Shown: one piece after another, positions 33,361 through 41,622 of the stretch
Position numbering within the stretch: the stretch's first letter is position 1
Layout of the letters: each line of letters opens with the position of its first letter
Origin: Candidatus Melainabacteria bacterium
Lineage (GTDB): Bacteria; Cyanobacteriota; Vampirovibrionia; Obscuribacterales; Obscuribacteraceae
Direction of reading: 5' to 3'
DNA length: 64,000 bases
NCBI GenBank assembly: GCA_003963305.1
Contig: RXJR01000010.1
Coordinates: forward strand, 169,872-233,871
Translations under genes and position numbers: made by a program
Notes under the pieces: generated by a model
Told to the model about the DNA's origin: nothing
The model's input: the letters and a program-made list of their open reading frames with translations, nothing else
Databases searched by the model: none

Positions 33361-35007
33361 TCAGGAGCCGCTGCTGCCGCTCATCTTGGGGAAGTAGCCG
33401 TAGACGAGCGAGCCACCGCCGACCGGGACGTTGATCTTGTCTTTGGGATCGGCCTTGTAGTCGCCGTTGCTGCCCGGCTCGGTCACCATCTCGAGCAAGC
33501 CCTTGTCGAGGTGCCCGTAGATGAAGGCGATCGGGTCGGTGACGACCAGGCCCTTGTCCTCGAGAGCCTTGAACATCTTCGCCATCTTGATGCCGATAGC
33601 CGGCGCCGCATGGCTCGTGCCGCCGACCTTGGACGAACGGTTCTGGTAGCGCACATTGGGTCCGCACTCGGGCGCCGCCACGTCAGCCACGAGCGAAGCG
33701 CTGTGCCCGGCTTTGCCGGTGCTGGCCGAGACCGGCAGCCCCAGCCCGACCTCCTCCTTCATGGGCGGGAAGAGATCAGAGATGCCACCGCCGGTGTCGC
33801 TCCAGACGTAGCGGCTCGTCACCGTCTTGCCGTCACGGGAGCGGATGCCGATGCCGGCGGCGCCGATGATGTTCGGCACCGAGGACGGTGCGTCGGCAAC
33901 GGCCTTGGGCGTGTTGTCGCGCGAGCCATTGTCGCCCGTGGCGGCAGTGACGATCATGCCCTTGAGACGAGCCGCCGCGGCCGCTTTCTCCCAGCGCAGC
34001 AGCGACTGCTGCGTGAAGTTGGACTCGGCCATGCCCCAGCTGATCGTGTAAGCGCGCAGCTTGAGCAGGCGCCCGTCCCTGGTCTGAACGCCCTTGAAGG
34101 CGACTGCCGCTTCGATCGCCTGGATGAAGGCGTCGTCGGAATTGTCGGCGCGGAAGATGACGCAGTAGCCGTTGGGATTGAGCAGCACGTGCGCCTGCAG
34201 ATCGAGAGCATTCTCGACCGTGGCGCCGTCGGCGTAGCCCGAAGCGCCACCATCGAGCGGCGTGCCGTCGACCGAGTTGCCGATCACAGGAGCGGCGGCG
34301 ATGCCTTCCTGTTTGGCGACGTAGGCCGCATCGGCGAGAAGCCGCGGACCGTTGTCACCGCCGAGGCTGACGAAGCCGGTGACGACATCTTCCACCTTGT
34401 CCATGGCGGCGACATCGAAGCCTTGCAGCCGGGCCAGCCCGCGCGACGTCAGACCAGACGGGATGGCGCTGGGCTCGACCGCCGAGCCGGCGAAGCGCAG
34501 GTTGACATGCGCGATGTCGCGCGTGTCGAGACCGTAGACGCCGATGATCGGCAGCCCGGGCTTGACGGTGATGTGGCCTTCGCGTCCGACGAACTTGCCG
34601 CCCTTCGCATCGACGAAGTGGGAGAGCTCGATGCCGGGCAGGAAGCGCCGGGCTGCGGCGTAGGTGCCCTGCACACGCTGGATGCCGAACATCTTGTCGG
34701 CGTCGGTGCGGGGCAGGAGCGTCAGACCGTGCTCGCGAGCAGCCTTGCGAACGCGGCGCAGATGCGACTTGCGCTCGCCGAAGAGAGCGGTCAGCTCGTC
34801 GTTGGTGAGGTGCGGGCGGGCGCCGCGCGAGACCTTCTCCTGCAGCCGGGCGATGTCATCGCGGCTCGCAAGAGACGACATCTCGAGCGAGAAGCGCACC
34901 TGCTTGTTGCCGGCCAGCTCACGCACACGGGTGCCCGACGGTGCCGGCTTGAAGCTTGAGGTGAGAGCGACCACGGCAGCGGCGGTGGCCTTGTTGGACT
35001 TGGACAT
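33361..35007 (-). CDS. Sedolisin-type (S53) serine-carboxyl protease
   Basis: An N-terminal pro-domain contains H-L-T-N-D-E-L-T-A-L-F-G. The catalytic set is complete: Glu265 and Asp269 in V-E-N-A-L-D-L, oxyanion-hole Asp359 in A-T-G-D-N-G, and Ser465 in G-G-T-S-H-A-A-P. The I-S-W-G-M-A-E strand is also typical. Spacing matches kumamolisin. These enzymes are usually secreted and act at acid pH, but no signal peptide is seen (M-S-K-S-N-K-A-T start after a GGAG SD), so this one may be cytoplasmic or use another route. A TGA stop at 33361 is followed by about 98 open codons in frame. Confidence 0.9.
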   Translation of the reverse strand: MSKSNKATAAAVVALTSSFKPAPSGTRVRELAGNKQVRFSLEMSSLASRDDIARLQEKVSRGARPHLTNDELTALFGERKSHLRRVRKAAREHGLTLLPRTDADKMFGIQRVQGTYAAARRFLPGIELSHFVDAKGGKFVGREGHITVKPGLPIIGVYGLDTRDIAHVNLRFAGSAVEPSAIPSGLTSRGLARLQGFDVAAMDKVEDVVTGFVSLGGDNGPRLLADAAYVAKQEGIAAAPVIGNSVDGTPLDGGASGYADGATVENALDLQAHVLLNPNGYCVIFRADNSDDAFIQAIEAAVAFKGVQTRDGRLLKLRAYTISWGMAESNFTQQSLLRWEKAAAAARLKGMIVTAATGDNGSRDNTPKAVADAPSSVPNIIGAAGIGIRSRDGKTVTSRYVWSDTGGGISDLFPPMKEEVGLGLPVSASTGKAGHSASLVADVAAPECGPNVRYQNRSSKVGGTSHAAPAIGIKMAKMFKALEDKGLVVTDPIAFIYGHLDKGLLEMVTEPGSNGDYKADPKDKINVPVGGGSLVYGYFPKMSGSSGS

Positions 35008-35127
35008 TGGTGATATCTCCACGTTGTTAACCTGGCAGCGTGATTGCCACCAGGTCTCGAAGGAAAACTGCGAAATTGAGGACAAGCGGCGGGGCGCTAA
35101 CCTTTCAGAAAGCGCCAGACTGCCCGG

Positions 35128-35565
35128 TCAGACTGCCCGGGCATGGAAGTTGGGGTTGGCGGCGCGGAAGCCGTCGGCGAGAACCGACATCATGGCGATG
35201 GCGTCGAGCTTCTGCATGAGCCCTTCCGCCATTTCGATCATGTCCTCGGCCGAATCGAGCAGAGCATCGCGCTCTTCTTCGGTCTGGCACAGCGCCACGT
35301 CGGCGAAAGTGCCCTTCACACGAACGAAGGGATAGCGCTTGATGCCTGCGCTGATTGAACCGAGCGCCGAGCTGGCGAACATGTTCGCCGAGAACGGATC
35401 GGCGTCAGCCTCGTATCCCGTCTGCACGATATGGTCGGTGAGAAAGATGACAGACAAGGCTCGTTGCGCGAGCTGATCCACATCGTCAGTCTTGCGTCCA
35501 CGGAAGTGGTTGACGACGTCAGCGAGTTCGGTGAGCAGGATCGAGTCGCGGTTGGTCTTGGTCAT
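35128..35565 (-). CDS. Hypothetical protein (145 aa), paralogue of the gene at 35691
   Basis: GAGGAG precedes the ATG at 35565. The N-terminal half (D-S-I-L-L-T-E-L-A-D-V-V-N-H-F-R-G-R-K) aligns with the start of the next gene (D-S-V-L-R-G-N-F-C-D-V-V-K-H-F-R-N-R-E), and the alignment continues through D-D-[VL]-D-[QR]-L-[AV]-Q-R. The protein is helical and soluble. A GCACC-N6-GGTGC hairpin lies 19 bases before the start. Function unknown. Confidence 0.6.
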   Translation of the reverse strand: MTKTNRDSILLTELADVVNHFRGRKTDDVDQLAQRALSVIFLTDHIVQTGYEADADPFSANMFASSALGSISAGIKRYPFVRVKGTFADVALCQTEEERDALLDSAEDMIEMAEGLMQKLDAIAMMSVLADGFRAANPNFHARAV

Positions 35566-35584
35566 TTACTTATTCTCCTCACAT

Positions 35585-35600
35585 GCACCAGATGCGGTGC
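35585..35600 (-). repeat. GCACC-N6-GGTGC leader hairpin
   Basis: On the gene strand it reads GCACCGCATCTGGTGC, identical to the copy at 36184-36199. It ends 19 bases before the ATG at 35565. A second hairpin, ACAGATG/CATCTGT, lies at 35612-35630. Confidence 0.65.
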
Positions 35601-35690
35601 ACAATGCAACGACAGATGCCAGGCATCTGTACGGACAGCAGACGGCTGGCAGAATCGCCGGCCGCCTTTGATTGCTTCGGTGGCAGTAGT

Positions 35691-36164
35691 TCAGCCCTGG
35701 TGTCGGCCGGTCTGGGCAGGGCTGTTGTAGACGAGCACTTCGCCCGCATAGAACGCGTTCAGGCTGACATCGACAGGCGCTGCGGTCGAGACCGGGTCGA
35801 CACCGCCGCAGTTCGACGGAGCAGGCTCCTGCACGAGCTGCTCGGCCATGCCGATCAGCCCCTGCACATGACCGAGCAAGCTCGGGTCGGCGAGCGTGAC
35901 CACCTGTTCGGCATCACGAAGGAACGGGTAAGTCCTGAAACTGCGACCGACTATGGTGAGCGCCTCATCGGCGTACATCTCGGCGAGCGCCGCAGAGGAG
36001 AGGAAGTCGCCCTGCGAACGGGGCTTACCTCTCGTTCTGAGAAGAACCGAAACGCCTCGCTGCACGAGCCGATCCAGGTCGTCGATCTCCCGGTTGCGGA
36101 AGTGTTTGACGACATCGCAGAAGTTGCCGCGCAGAACCGAGTCGGCGTGATTGGTCGAGGACAT
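35691..36164 (-). CDS. Hypothetical protein (157 aa), paralogue of the gene at 35128
   Basis: The ATG at 36164 follows GGAG by eight bases; the ATG at 36176 lacks an SD. The N-terminal 40 residues match the downstream paralogue, then the sequences diverge. Residues 45-115 are helical, and the C-terminus has a low-complexity part with N-C-G-G-V-D-P-V-S and a final strand (E-V-L-V-Y-N-S). It has no signal peptide or membrane segment. Function unknown. The shared hairpin in front of both genes suggests common post-transcriptional control. Confidence 0.6.
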   Translation of the reverse strand: MSSTNHADSVLRGNFCDVVKHFRNREIDDLDRLVQRGVSVLLRTRGKPRSQGDFLSSAALAEMYADEALTIVGRSFRTYPFLRDAEQVVTLADPSLLGHVQGLIGMAEQLVQEPAPSNCGGVDPVSTAAPVDVSLNAFYAGEVLVYNSPAQTGRHQG

Positions 36165-36183
36165 GTGAAGCTCCATGCCTTAT

Positions 36184-36199
36184 GCACCAGATGCGGTGC
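36184..36199 (-). repeat. GCACC-N6-GGTGC leader hairpin
   Basis: On the gene strand it reads GCACCGCATCTGGTGC. It ends 20 bases before the ATG at 36164, with the same base sequence and nearly the same spacing as at 35585. Confidence 0.65.
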
Positions 36200-36293
36200 G
36201 GGGTGTCGTGACTGTCGATACCGGCGCATCGACGGGTGAAGACTTACCAGCATTCGACTCGCCGGAGTCTTAAGCTGGGCCAAGGTGGCAGAC

Positions 36294-36740
36294 TTACGCA
36301 GATTTGCCGGAGTCGTTGCCGGTGCTGCCGTCGCCGTGCATACCAAACGGGTCCTTCGGATCGAAGGGACCGTGCTGGCGAGCCGCACGAGCGAATGCAC
36401 CGACGAAACGCAGCGAGCCACGTGCGGCGCTGCCGAGCACCGGGCCGATGATGCCCCAGAGGGGCGGTCCGACCCAGACTATGATGACGCTCATGAGCGC
36501 CAGCATCACACCACGAATGGTGCCAAGCGCGGCGGCGGGCTTGATCTGTTGCAGCACGGTGTGCACCGTGCTCATGTCTGGCATCTTGGTCCAGTCGACG
36601 ATGCCGTTGAAGGAGTTGTTGCAGCACTGCACGACGCTGTAGAGCAGCACGCAGAATGCCACCTTGACGAGATTGCGGGGGCTGTTGAGGGGCGGGTCGT
36701 TCTGGTCGTCGGGACTCTTGGGGTTGGTTGCGTTGGACAT
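36294..36740 (-). CDS. Small two-helix membrane protein (148 aa)
   Basis: GGAGGA precedes the ATG at 36740. After a polar N-terminus the protein has a helix at about 25-43 (V-K-V-A-F-C-V-L-L-Y-S-V-V), then a Cys-Cys pair, and a second hydrophobic helix at about 77-95 (M-L-A-L-M-S-V-I-I-V-W-V). The tail is Gly/Asp-rich (G-P-F-D-P-K-D-P-F-G-M-H-G-D-G-S). No family is recognised. It is part of the same-strand series before the paralogue pair. Confidence 0.6.
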   Translation of the reverse strand: MSNATNPKSPDDQNDPPLNSPRNLVKVAFCVLLYSVVQCCNNSFNGIVDWTKMPDMSTVHTVLQQIKPAAALGTIRGVMLALMSVIIVWVGPPLWGIIGPVLGSAARGSLRFVGAFARAARQHGPFDPKDPFGMHGDGSTGNDSGKSA

Positions 36741-36826
36741 TGGTCTATCCTCCGGTGCCTGCAGGCAGGCACCATTCGGGGTTGACGAGCGGCGGATGCC
36801 GCCCGAGAGAAGCGGTGTCACCACAA

Positions 36827-36958
36827 TCAGTGGCGGTACCGGCGCAAGCGGAACCAGCGGCGACGGGGTCGATACTCCATCGACCTGCCGCAGGTGCACA
36901 TGAGAACAACGATGATCAGCACCAGGAAGGCACAGAAGAGATTTTTGATGAGCTGCAT
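36827..36958 (-). CDS. Tiny membrane protein with basic tail (43 aa)
   Basis: The ATG at 36958 begins M-Q-L-I-K-N-L-F-C, followed by one hydrophobic helix to about residue 20 and then C-T-C-G. The C-terminal 18 residues are highly basic (R-R-R-W-F-R-L-R-R-Y-R-H). The SD is weak (GGAAA). It is either a membrane peptide of the local operon or a chance frame; hydrophobic-then-basic architecture and in-operon position favour the first. Confidence 0.45.
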   Translation of the reverse strand: MQLIKNLFCAFLVLIIVVLMCTCGRSMEYRPRRRWFRLRRYRH

Positions 36959-37406
36959 GGATGTTTCCGGTTGTGCTGCAACTGAGTTGACACCTCTTGC
37001 TGCTCCTCGTATCAAACCAGCCACCCGGGGCAGCCAGCAATCATGAGGACCCGACAAGAGATGCAGCGGAGACGCCGTCTGTCTATCGAGGCGTTAGACA
37101 AAAGTCATCTTCGATGGTCAGACACGCCAGTCGGCGACTGACGTAAGTAAATCCAGATACTTGCAGGAGTGCTGTTTCTTAGCTCTTTTCGGAAATGAAA
37201 ACTGATGGATGAATACTTAGAGATTTACCAGTATCTAAATGGTGATCTCATCACAAGTTTTGTATAGACGAGCACTTTACAACGCTTAACCGCTAGCCCT
37301 GTTAGCATTCGCACACGCTGTAAAGAGCCTCGCACACTGTCGCGAGTGCAGGTAAATCCAACCTGCGACTCTCCAAGATTGCCTGAAACCCTGACTGATG
37401 CTCTAT
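36959..37406. other. Intergenic interval with no supported gene
   Basis: About 450 bases with only short open frames. It lies upstream of the 28-37 kb minus-strand series and downstream of the START-like gene. It is more A/T-rich near 37200-37300 and probably contains the promoter of the series. No box is convincing. Confidence 0.45.
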
Positions 37407-37952
37407 CTACATAGACTTAGCGGAGCTTTCAGCGAGCTTTTTGACCATGCTTAGATTGCGCTTAGAACGGTGACTGACGATGCCGTTTGTAATCATTCGC
37501 GGCAAAGAAATATTCGGCTCGACATAAGTAGACAGCGAGAGCTTTGTGTGGCCTTCCTCGGTAGGAGTGAGAATCCAACTTCCTTCCATCGCTTTCAAAT
37601 CTTCAGATGAGATAAGTTTGAAATCTACTCGCTGAGCTGCTGTTTCATTAAGGTGCAATATGCATTCGGCATTGCCAAACGGCGAAGGAAAAATGAACTT
37701 CTGCTCTACTACAGGCTCACCGTTCTCGCTGGCCGACTTGATGTAAGCAGAATCCGGATCTATCTTGCGCTGTTCGAGCATACTTCTCCAGACAATTTTA
37801 GGTGGTGCCTTGATCAGGACTTCTTCATGCACACCGTTCTTATGCGCCTTGCCCACTGCCGTATGTTCGGCCCGAACAGGCTGCATCACCGGCACTGACA
37901 CCGTTGAAAGAACGAGTGCCGCAGCAACAATTATTCTTGTCTTTATGCTCAC
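37407..37952 (-). CDS. Exported START/SRPBCC-like protein
   Basis: The GTG at 37952 is chosen because GGAG lies seven bases upstream and it opens directly into a signal peptide (S-I-K-T-R then a hydrophobic core ending V-R-A-E). The mature domain of about 150 residues has the SRPBCC pattern: an early strand E-V-L-I-K-A-P-P-K-I-V-W, mid strands, W-I-L-T-P-T-E-E-G-H-T-K-L-S-L and a long C-terminal helix. The fold binds hydrophobic ligands. The identity of the ligand is unknown and the family call is by pattern only. Confidence 0.6.
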   Translation of the reverse strand: MSIKTRIIVAAALVLSTVSVPVMQPVRAEHTAVGKAHKNGVHEEVLIKAPPKIVWRSMLEQRKIDPDSAYIKSASENGEPVVEQKFIFPSPFGNAECILHLNETAAQRVDFKLISSEDLKAMEGSWILTPTEEGHTKLSLSTYVEPNISLPRMITNGIVSHRSKRNLSMVKKLAESSAKSM

Positions 37953-38239
37953 ACCAATAGCTCCATGAGAGGCCGGCAATTATAAATAACTCGCGATAGG
38001 TAGCACATTACATATTGCCAAGGTGTACGTTGCCAAGAAGCGCAGGCGGTTGTTTATTGACTCTGCAGATTGCTAATTCTAAGAAGTCACGTTTCATTAC
38101 TTTCAACAGCCAACAAAACCTGTAAGTACCTTCAGCTTCTTTCGAGAACGTCTTTCTTCTCTGCGTTAGCAGGGTGGATGTTTCTCGACTATCTGGCGCC
38201 ACCAATTCAGGTGTGCGTCGCTTTGTCGGAGTCACTCTC

Positions 38240-39460
38240 ATGGACAAACTCATCGGACTACTAGGCATCGCCGTCATCATCGGCATCGCCGTGCTTCTCT
38301 CCAACAACCGAAAAGCGATCAAGTGGCGCCCGGTTGTTGTTGGTCTCGCCTTCAACTTCATCGCCGCCCTGCTCATTCTCAAAGTGCCGATCACACGCCA
38401 GGCTTTCGAGGCGGTCGGACAGGGCATCAACAAGCTGCTCGAATTTGCTGTCGACGGCGCGGCGGGAATCTTCGGCGACAAGCTGGCCCGTGGCGAATTC
38501 ATCTTCGCTATCAGGGTCGGCTCTTCGATCATTCTCATCGCCGCCCTCTCGTCACTGGCATACTACCTGGGCATCATGCAGCGCATCGTCAAGCTCCTCG
38601 CCCGAGGACTGATGCGCACCATGGGCATCACCGGACCGGAAGCGCTCTCAAGCGTTGCCGCGGTTTTCGTCGGTCAGGTGGAGTGTCAGTTTCTGATCAA
38701 GCCGTATCTGAAGCGGCTGAGCAGCTCTGAACTCTTCACATCGATCGCCGCTGCCATGGCGACTATTTCCGGATCGGCCCTGGTCGCTTACACGGCTCTG
38801 GGCATGAATCCGGTCTGGCTGCTGTCAGCCTCGATCATGTCGATATTCGCCGGCATCGCGATCGCCAAGATCCTCTGCCCGGAAACGGAGCAGAAGGCAC
38901 TCACGGGCGAGGTGGTTCTCGACATCGAGAACAAACCTGTGAACGCCTTTGATGCCATCGCCCACGGTGCAATGGACGGTGCCAAAATCGCCGTCAACGT
39001 GATGGTGATGGTGCTGGTCGGTATCGCCATGGTGGCGATGATCAACTTCTTGATCGCCATTCCGCTGCACTGGTTCGGTGTCAGCTGGCAGATCCAGGAC
39101 ATGCTCGGCGTGTTGCTCACACCGCTGGCCTGGCTGCTCGGCGTGCCCGCGCACGAGGCCTTCCACGTGGCACGCCTGATGGCTACCGAAATCTTCGTCA
39201 ACGAGTTCGTCGCTTACGGAGAGCTCAGCCAGGTCATCCACGGACACGGCGCCTACGTCTTGAGCGAACGCACACAGCTGATTGCGACGGCAGCGCTGTG
39301 CGGCTTTGCCAACCTCGGCTCGATCGCCATCAACATCGGCGGTCTGGGCGCGATGGCTCCCGACAGACGCGGTGAAATCGCCAAGATCGGCTTGAAGTGC
39401 CTGGTCGCGGCGAATCTGGCCACATGGATCACAGCCGCTACCTGCGGACTTTTCATGTAG
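38240..39460 (+). CDS. Concentrative nucleoside transporter (CNT/NupC family)
   Basis: This is a proton- or sodium-coupled importer of nucleosides in the inner membrane. About ten transmembrane helices alternate with short loops over 406 residues. The family hallmark is T-E-I-F-V-N-E-F-V-A-Y-G-E-L near residue 320, and the earlier Q-V-E-C-Q-F-L-I-K-P-Y motif lies in the first repeat (family: G-x-x-E-x-x-L). The ATG at 38240 has a GGAG SD; the longer frame from 38174 is rejected. A terminator follows at 39487. The gene stands alone. Confidence 0.92.
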   Translation: MDKLIGLLGIAVIIGIAVLLSNNRKAIKWRPVVVGLAFNFIAALLILKVPITRQAFEAVGQGINKLLEFAVDGAAGIFGDKLARGEFIFAIRVGSSIILIAALSSLAYYLGIMQRIVKLLARGLMRTMGITGPEALSSVAAVFVGQVECQFLIKPYLKRLSSSELFTSIAAAMATISGSALVAYTALGMNPVWLLSASIMSIFAGIAIAKILCPETEQKALTGEVVLDIENKPVNAFDAIAHGAMDGAKIAVNVMVMVLVGIAMVAMINFLIAIPLHWFGVSWQIQDMLGVLLTPLAWLLGVPAHEAFHVARLMATEIFVNEFVAYGELSQVIHGHGAYVLSERTQLIATAALCGFANLGSIAINIGGLGAMAPDRRGEIAKIGLKCLVAANLATWITAATCGLFM

Positions 39461-39486
39461 ACCACCGCGCTTGACTGACTTTCGAG

Positions 39487-39538
39487 AGCGGCAGGGTAGA
39501 TCGTTGAAAAACGACACTCCCTGCCGCTTTCGCTTTTA
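39487..39538 (+). terminator. Intrinsic terminator of the nucleoside transporter gene
   Basis: AGCGGCAGGG (39487-39496) pairs with CCCTGCCGCT (39519-39528), with an inner TCGTT/AACGA stem, and TTCGCTTTT follows. Confidence 0.8.
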
Positions 39539-39635
39539 TCCCACCCTACTATACTATAGAATAGCTTGCGATAAAAATGAAAACTGTTAAAAGCCGGTCC
39601 CTTTCAGCAAATCGATGGTTATCCAACCTGAATGC

Positions 39636-39672
39636 GACCGGCGAAAGCAGCAAAGAGCCGCGTTCGCCGGTC
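39636..39672 (-). other. Perfect 10-bp stem-loop after 39697-40056
   Basis: GACCGGCGAA (39636-39645) pairs with TTCGCCGGTC (39663-39672), 25 bases past the stop of the minus-strand gene. Confidence 0.6.
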
Positions 39673-39696
39673 CTTCATGCCTTACAGCTCGGACGC

Positions 39697-40056
39697 CTAG
39701 GTCTCAGGACCAAGAAGGCGGTAGCCGAAGCCGTTGATGACACCAATCACGAGCACGCCCCCCGTCACGAGCAAGACATCGAAGGCAGACAGCACAGCCG
39801 AGATCTTGTAGCTGACGGCGAGAAAAGCAATAATGCCACCGAAGACGACTCCGGTCGCGATCACACCGCCCAGGATGGGACGGCTGGAGCCGAAAGCAGC
39901 GATGAGACCGCCGATGACGGCGCCCAGAACGAGACCGACGACGGCAGCTGCCTGTAGGTGCGGGTTCAGTCCGTAGGCGATGATGTTGAAGATCAATTCG
40001 GCGATGGAGCAGGCCAGAGCACTGCCCAGGACGCCAGTCAGTTTGTTCTTTTGCAT
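39697..40056 (-). CDS. Small polytopic membrane protein (119 aa)
   Basis: AAGAAGG precedes the ATG. Four hydrophobic helices are visible, at about 10-30, 36-55, 62-82 and 90-110, many Gly/Ala/Val rich. The motif G-A-V-I-G-G-L-I-A-A-F-G-S-S-R resembles glycine-zipper membrane proteins. Family not recognised. Same-strand neighbours on both sides are also small membrane or soluble unknowns. Confidence 0.6.
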   Translation of the reverse strand: MQKNKLTGVLGSALACSIAELIFNIIAYGLNPHLQAAAVVGLVLGAVIGGLIAAFGSSRPILGGVIATGVVFGGIIAFLAVSYKISAVLSAFDVLLVTGGVLVIGVINGFGYRLLGPET

Positions 40057-40235
40057 GCACGTACCTTCTTTCTAATCGGCACTTAGCACGATTTGTTGAA
40101 TTGAGATTTGAATATTGGTCACAAGCAAAGGCACTAACGGCAGGCAGGCGATGCTCAGCACAAGCGTGCTCAACATCGCCCACCGGTCTTGTCAGTCAGC
40201 GTCGCGAGCAGTTCTCGTTTGCTGCGCCGCCGTCG

Positions 40236-40589
40236 TCATCGGATGATCCGGATGGTGAGCGGATAGCGATAGGCCGTGCCACCGCCGGCAGTGATGGCGG
40301 CGATGATGGGCAGAATGAAGCCCAGAACGCCGACCGCGATGAGCATGGGAATGCCGATGATGAAGAAGCACAGCAGCGCCGAAACGATCGCCCAGAAGAC
40401 CAGGTTGATCTGGAAGTTGAGCACCTCTTTGGCCTGGTCCTTGACGAAGGGCGAGTCCGAGATGAGCATGATGACCAGCGGCACGAAGATGTTGCAGAGG
40501 ATGGAGGTGGCCAGAAGCGAGACCAGATGGCAGATGACAGCCAGGGTTCGCTCCTCGCCGGTGGTGTTGCTGAGATTGGTTGCAGACAT
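40236..40589 (-). CDS. DUF4870 membrane protein
   Basis: This 117-residue protein matches the Tic20-like DUF4870 family: V-I-C-H-L-V-S-L-L in the first helix and K-D-Q-A-K-E-V-L-N-F-Q-I-N-L (family A-x-x-A-x-N-F-Q) before the second, then a long Gly/Ile-rich hairpin of two more helices. A GAGAGGA SD precedes the ATG. The family is widespread and of unknown function, found in the inner membrane. Confidence 0.8.
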   Translation of the reverse strand: MSATNLSNTTGEERTLAVICHLVSLLATSILCNIFVPLVIMLISDSPFVKDQAKEVLNFQINLVFWAIVSALLCFFIIGIPMLIAVGVLGFILPIIAAITAGGGTAYRYPLTIRIIR

Positions 40590-40696
40590 GTTGTCCTCTC
40601 TTAAAAGTCCAGCTGAAGTTGTTCAGCTCAAATGTGCATTGACATGACGAGCAAACCCGCTTGTGAAGCAGGTGCCCGAAGGTGGCCAGGCTGACG

Positions 40697-40725
40697 GAGA
40701 GGGAGCGGCTGAAGTGCTCCCTCTC
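40697..40725 (-). other. Perfect 10-bp stem-loop after 40736-41092
   Basis: GAGAGGGAGC (40697-40706) pairs with GCTCCCTCTC (40716-40725), 10 bases past the stop. No T-tract. Confidence 0.65.
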
Positions 40726-40735
40726 TGTCCATGAA

Positions 40736-41092
40736 TCAAACTGCGGCAAGCTCCCTGTCGCTCCAGAGCGACTTCGGAACCGGCTTGCCATGCTGGTCGC
40801 GCAGAGCGATGCAGTAGCAGGGTCCACCCGACTCCATCACTTCCTGCACGTACTCCTCCAGCACGGTACCGTTGGCCAGCGTGTAGCGATGCAAATCGCC
40901 GGCGAACAGCTTGTAGCGCGCACGCACACGGCTGTACACGCGTTTCTCGACACAGGCGACCCGACGAACACGGTCGAAAGGCACTTCCTTCCCACCGGCG
41001 CGGATCTCCTTGCCGACTTCGTGCACCAGCTTGGTGCGATTGACCTTGCGACGAGCCCACTGGTTGAGCCCTTTGAACTGGTCCATTCTCAT
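40736..41092 (-). CDS. Hypothetical basic soluble protein (118 aa)
   Basis: GAGGAAAT precedes the ATG at 41092. The N-terminal half is strongly basic (A-R-R-K-V-N-R-T-K, K-R-V-Y-S-R-V-R-A-R-Y-K) and could bind nucleic acid. The C-terminal half has a strand-rich part with G-T-V-L-E-E-Y-V-Q-E-V-M and G-G-P-C-Y-C-I-A-L. No recognised family. Confidence 0.55.
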   Translation of the reverse strand: MRMDQFKGLNQWARRKVNRTKLVHEVGKEIRAGGKEVPFDRVRRVACVEKRVYSRVRARYKLFAGDLHRYTLANGTVLEEYVQEVMESGGPCYCIALRDQHGKPVPKSLWSDRELAAV

Positions 41093-41187
41093 AGCAATTT
41101 CCTCTTTGTCTTTGAGTGATTACAGGGTGCTGGAACACCCGTTTCAGAAGCAGGCCAACGTGGGCATTGAGCTCGACGTTGGGTGAG

Positions 41188-41216
41188 CGAGAGGCAATGC
41201 CTGGCACCGCCTCTCG
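41188..41216 (-). other. Perfect 8-bp stem-loop after the TPR gene
   Basis: CGAGAGGC (41188-41195) pairs with GCCTCTCG (41209-41216), about 40 bases past the stop at 41257. A smaller GGGTG/CACCC stem lies at 41125-41140 before the next gene. Confidence 0.5.
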
Positions 41217-41256
41217 AGAAGTTTCAAGACCCTGAGGTCGTGACCGAGGCTGAGCC

Positions 41257-41589
41257 TCAGTAGTAGAGGTCGTGCAAACGACCGAAGATGCGCTCGACTT
41301 CAGGCGCTCGCGAACCGAGTGCCTTCTCCATGACGCACAGCGCCTCGCCCAGCACTTCACGCGCCTGGTCGAGGCTGTTCATGGCCGTCAGGATGGTGCC
41401 GAGGTCTTCCAGGCAGTAGCCGTAAGCACGGCTGTCTTTGCCGATGTGCTCAGCGGCGAGCGCCAGCGCTTCACGACAGATGCGTTCAGCGGCGATGTAG
41501 TCCTTCTTCCGCCATTCGCTCGTGGCACTGTCGAGAAGGGCAGCGACGCGGGAAGCGTAGCTGGTCTCAGGGATGTTCGGATTCGTCAT
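41257..41589 (-). CDS. Small TPR-like protein (110 aa)
   Basis: A GGAG SD precedes the ATG at 41589. Two tetratricopeptide units are visible: W-R-K-K-D-Y-I-A-A-E-R-I-C-R-E-A-L-A-L and L-G-T-I-L-T-A-M-N-S-L-D-Q-A-R-E-V-L-G-E-A-L, with G/A/Y positions of the kinesin-light-chain type. Such proteins mediate protein contacts. It has no signal peptide. A GCACC-N6-GGTGC hairpin lies in the leader. Confidence 0.7.
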   Translation of the reverse strand: MTNPNIPETSYASRVAALLDSATSEWRKKDYIAAERICREALALAAEHIGKDSRAYGYCLEDLGTILTAMNSLDQAREVLGEALCVMEKALGSRAPEVERIFGRLHDLYY

Positions 41590-41622
41590 TCAGACTCCGT
41601 TGCAGTTGATGGGTTCGTCGGA

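Noticed and set aside
33157..34959. 600-codon open frame opposite the sedolisin
   Set aside because: It is an antisense shadow of a gene with complete catalytic motifs; its protein is rich in R, D, G, V and shows no family.
39545..39565. Promoter from the A/T-rich CTATACTATAG near 39545 and similar words near 28030 and 49360
   Set aside because: No -35 element at proper spacing and no consistent downstream gene, except near 49360 where the fit is weak.
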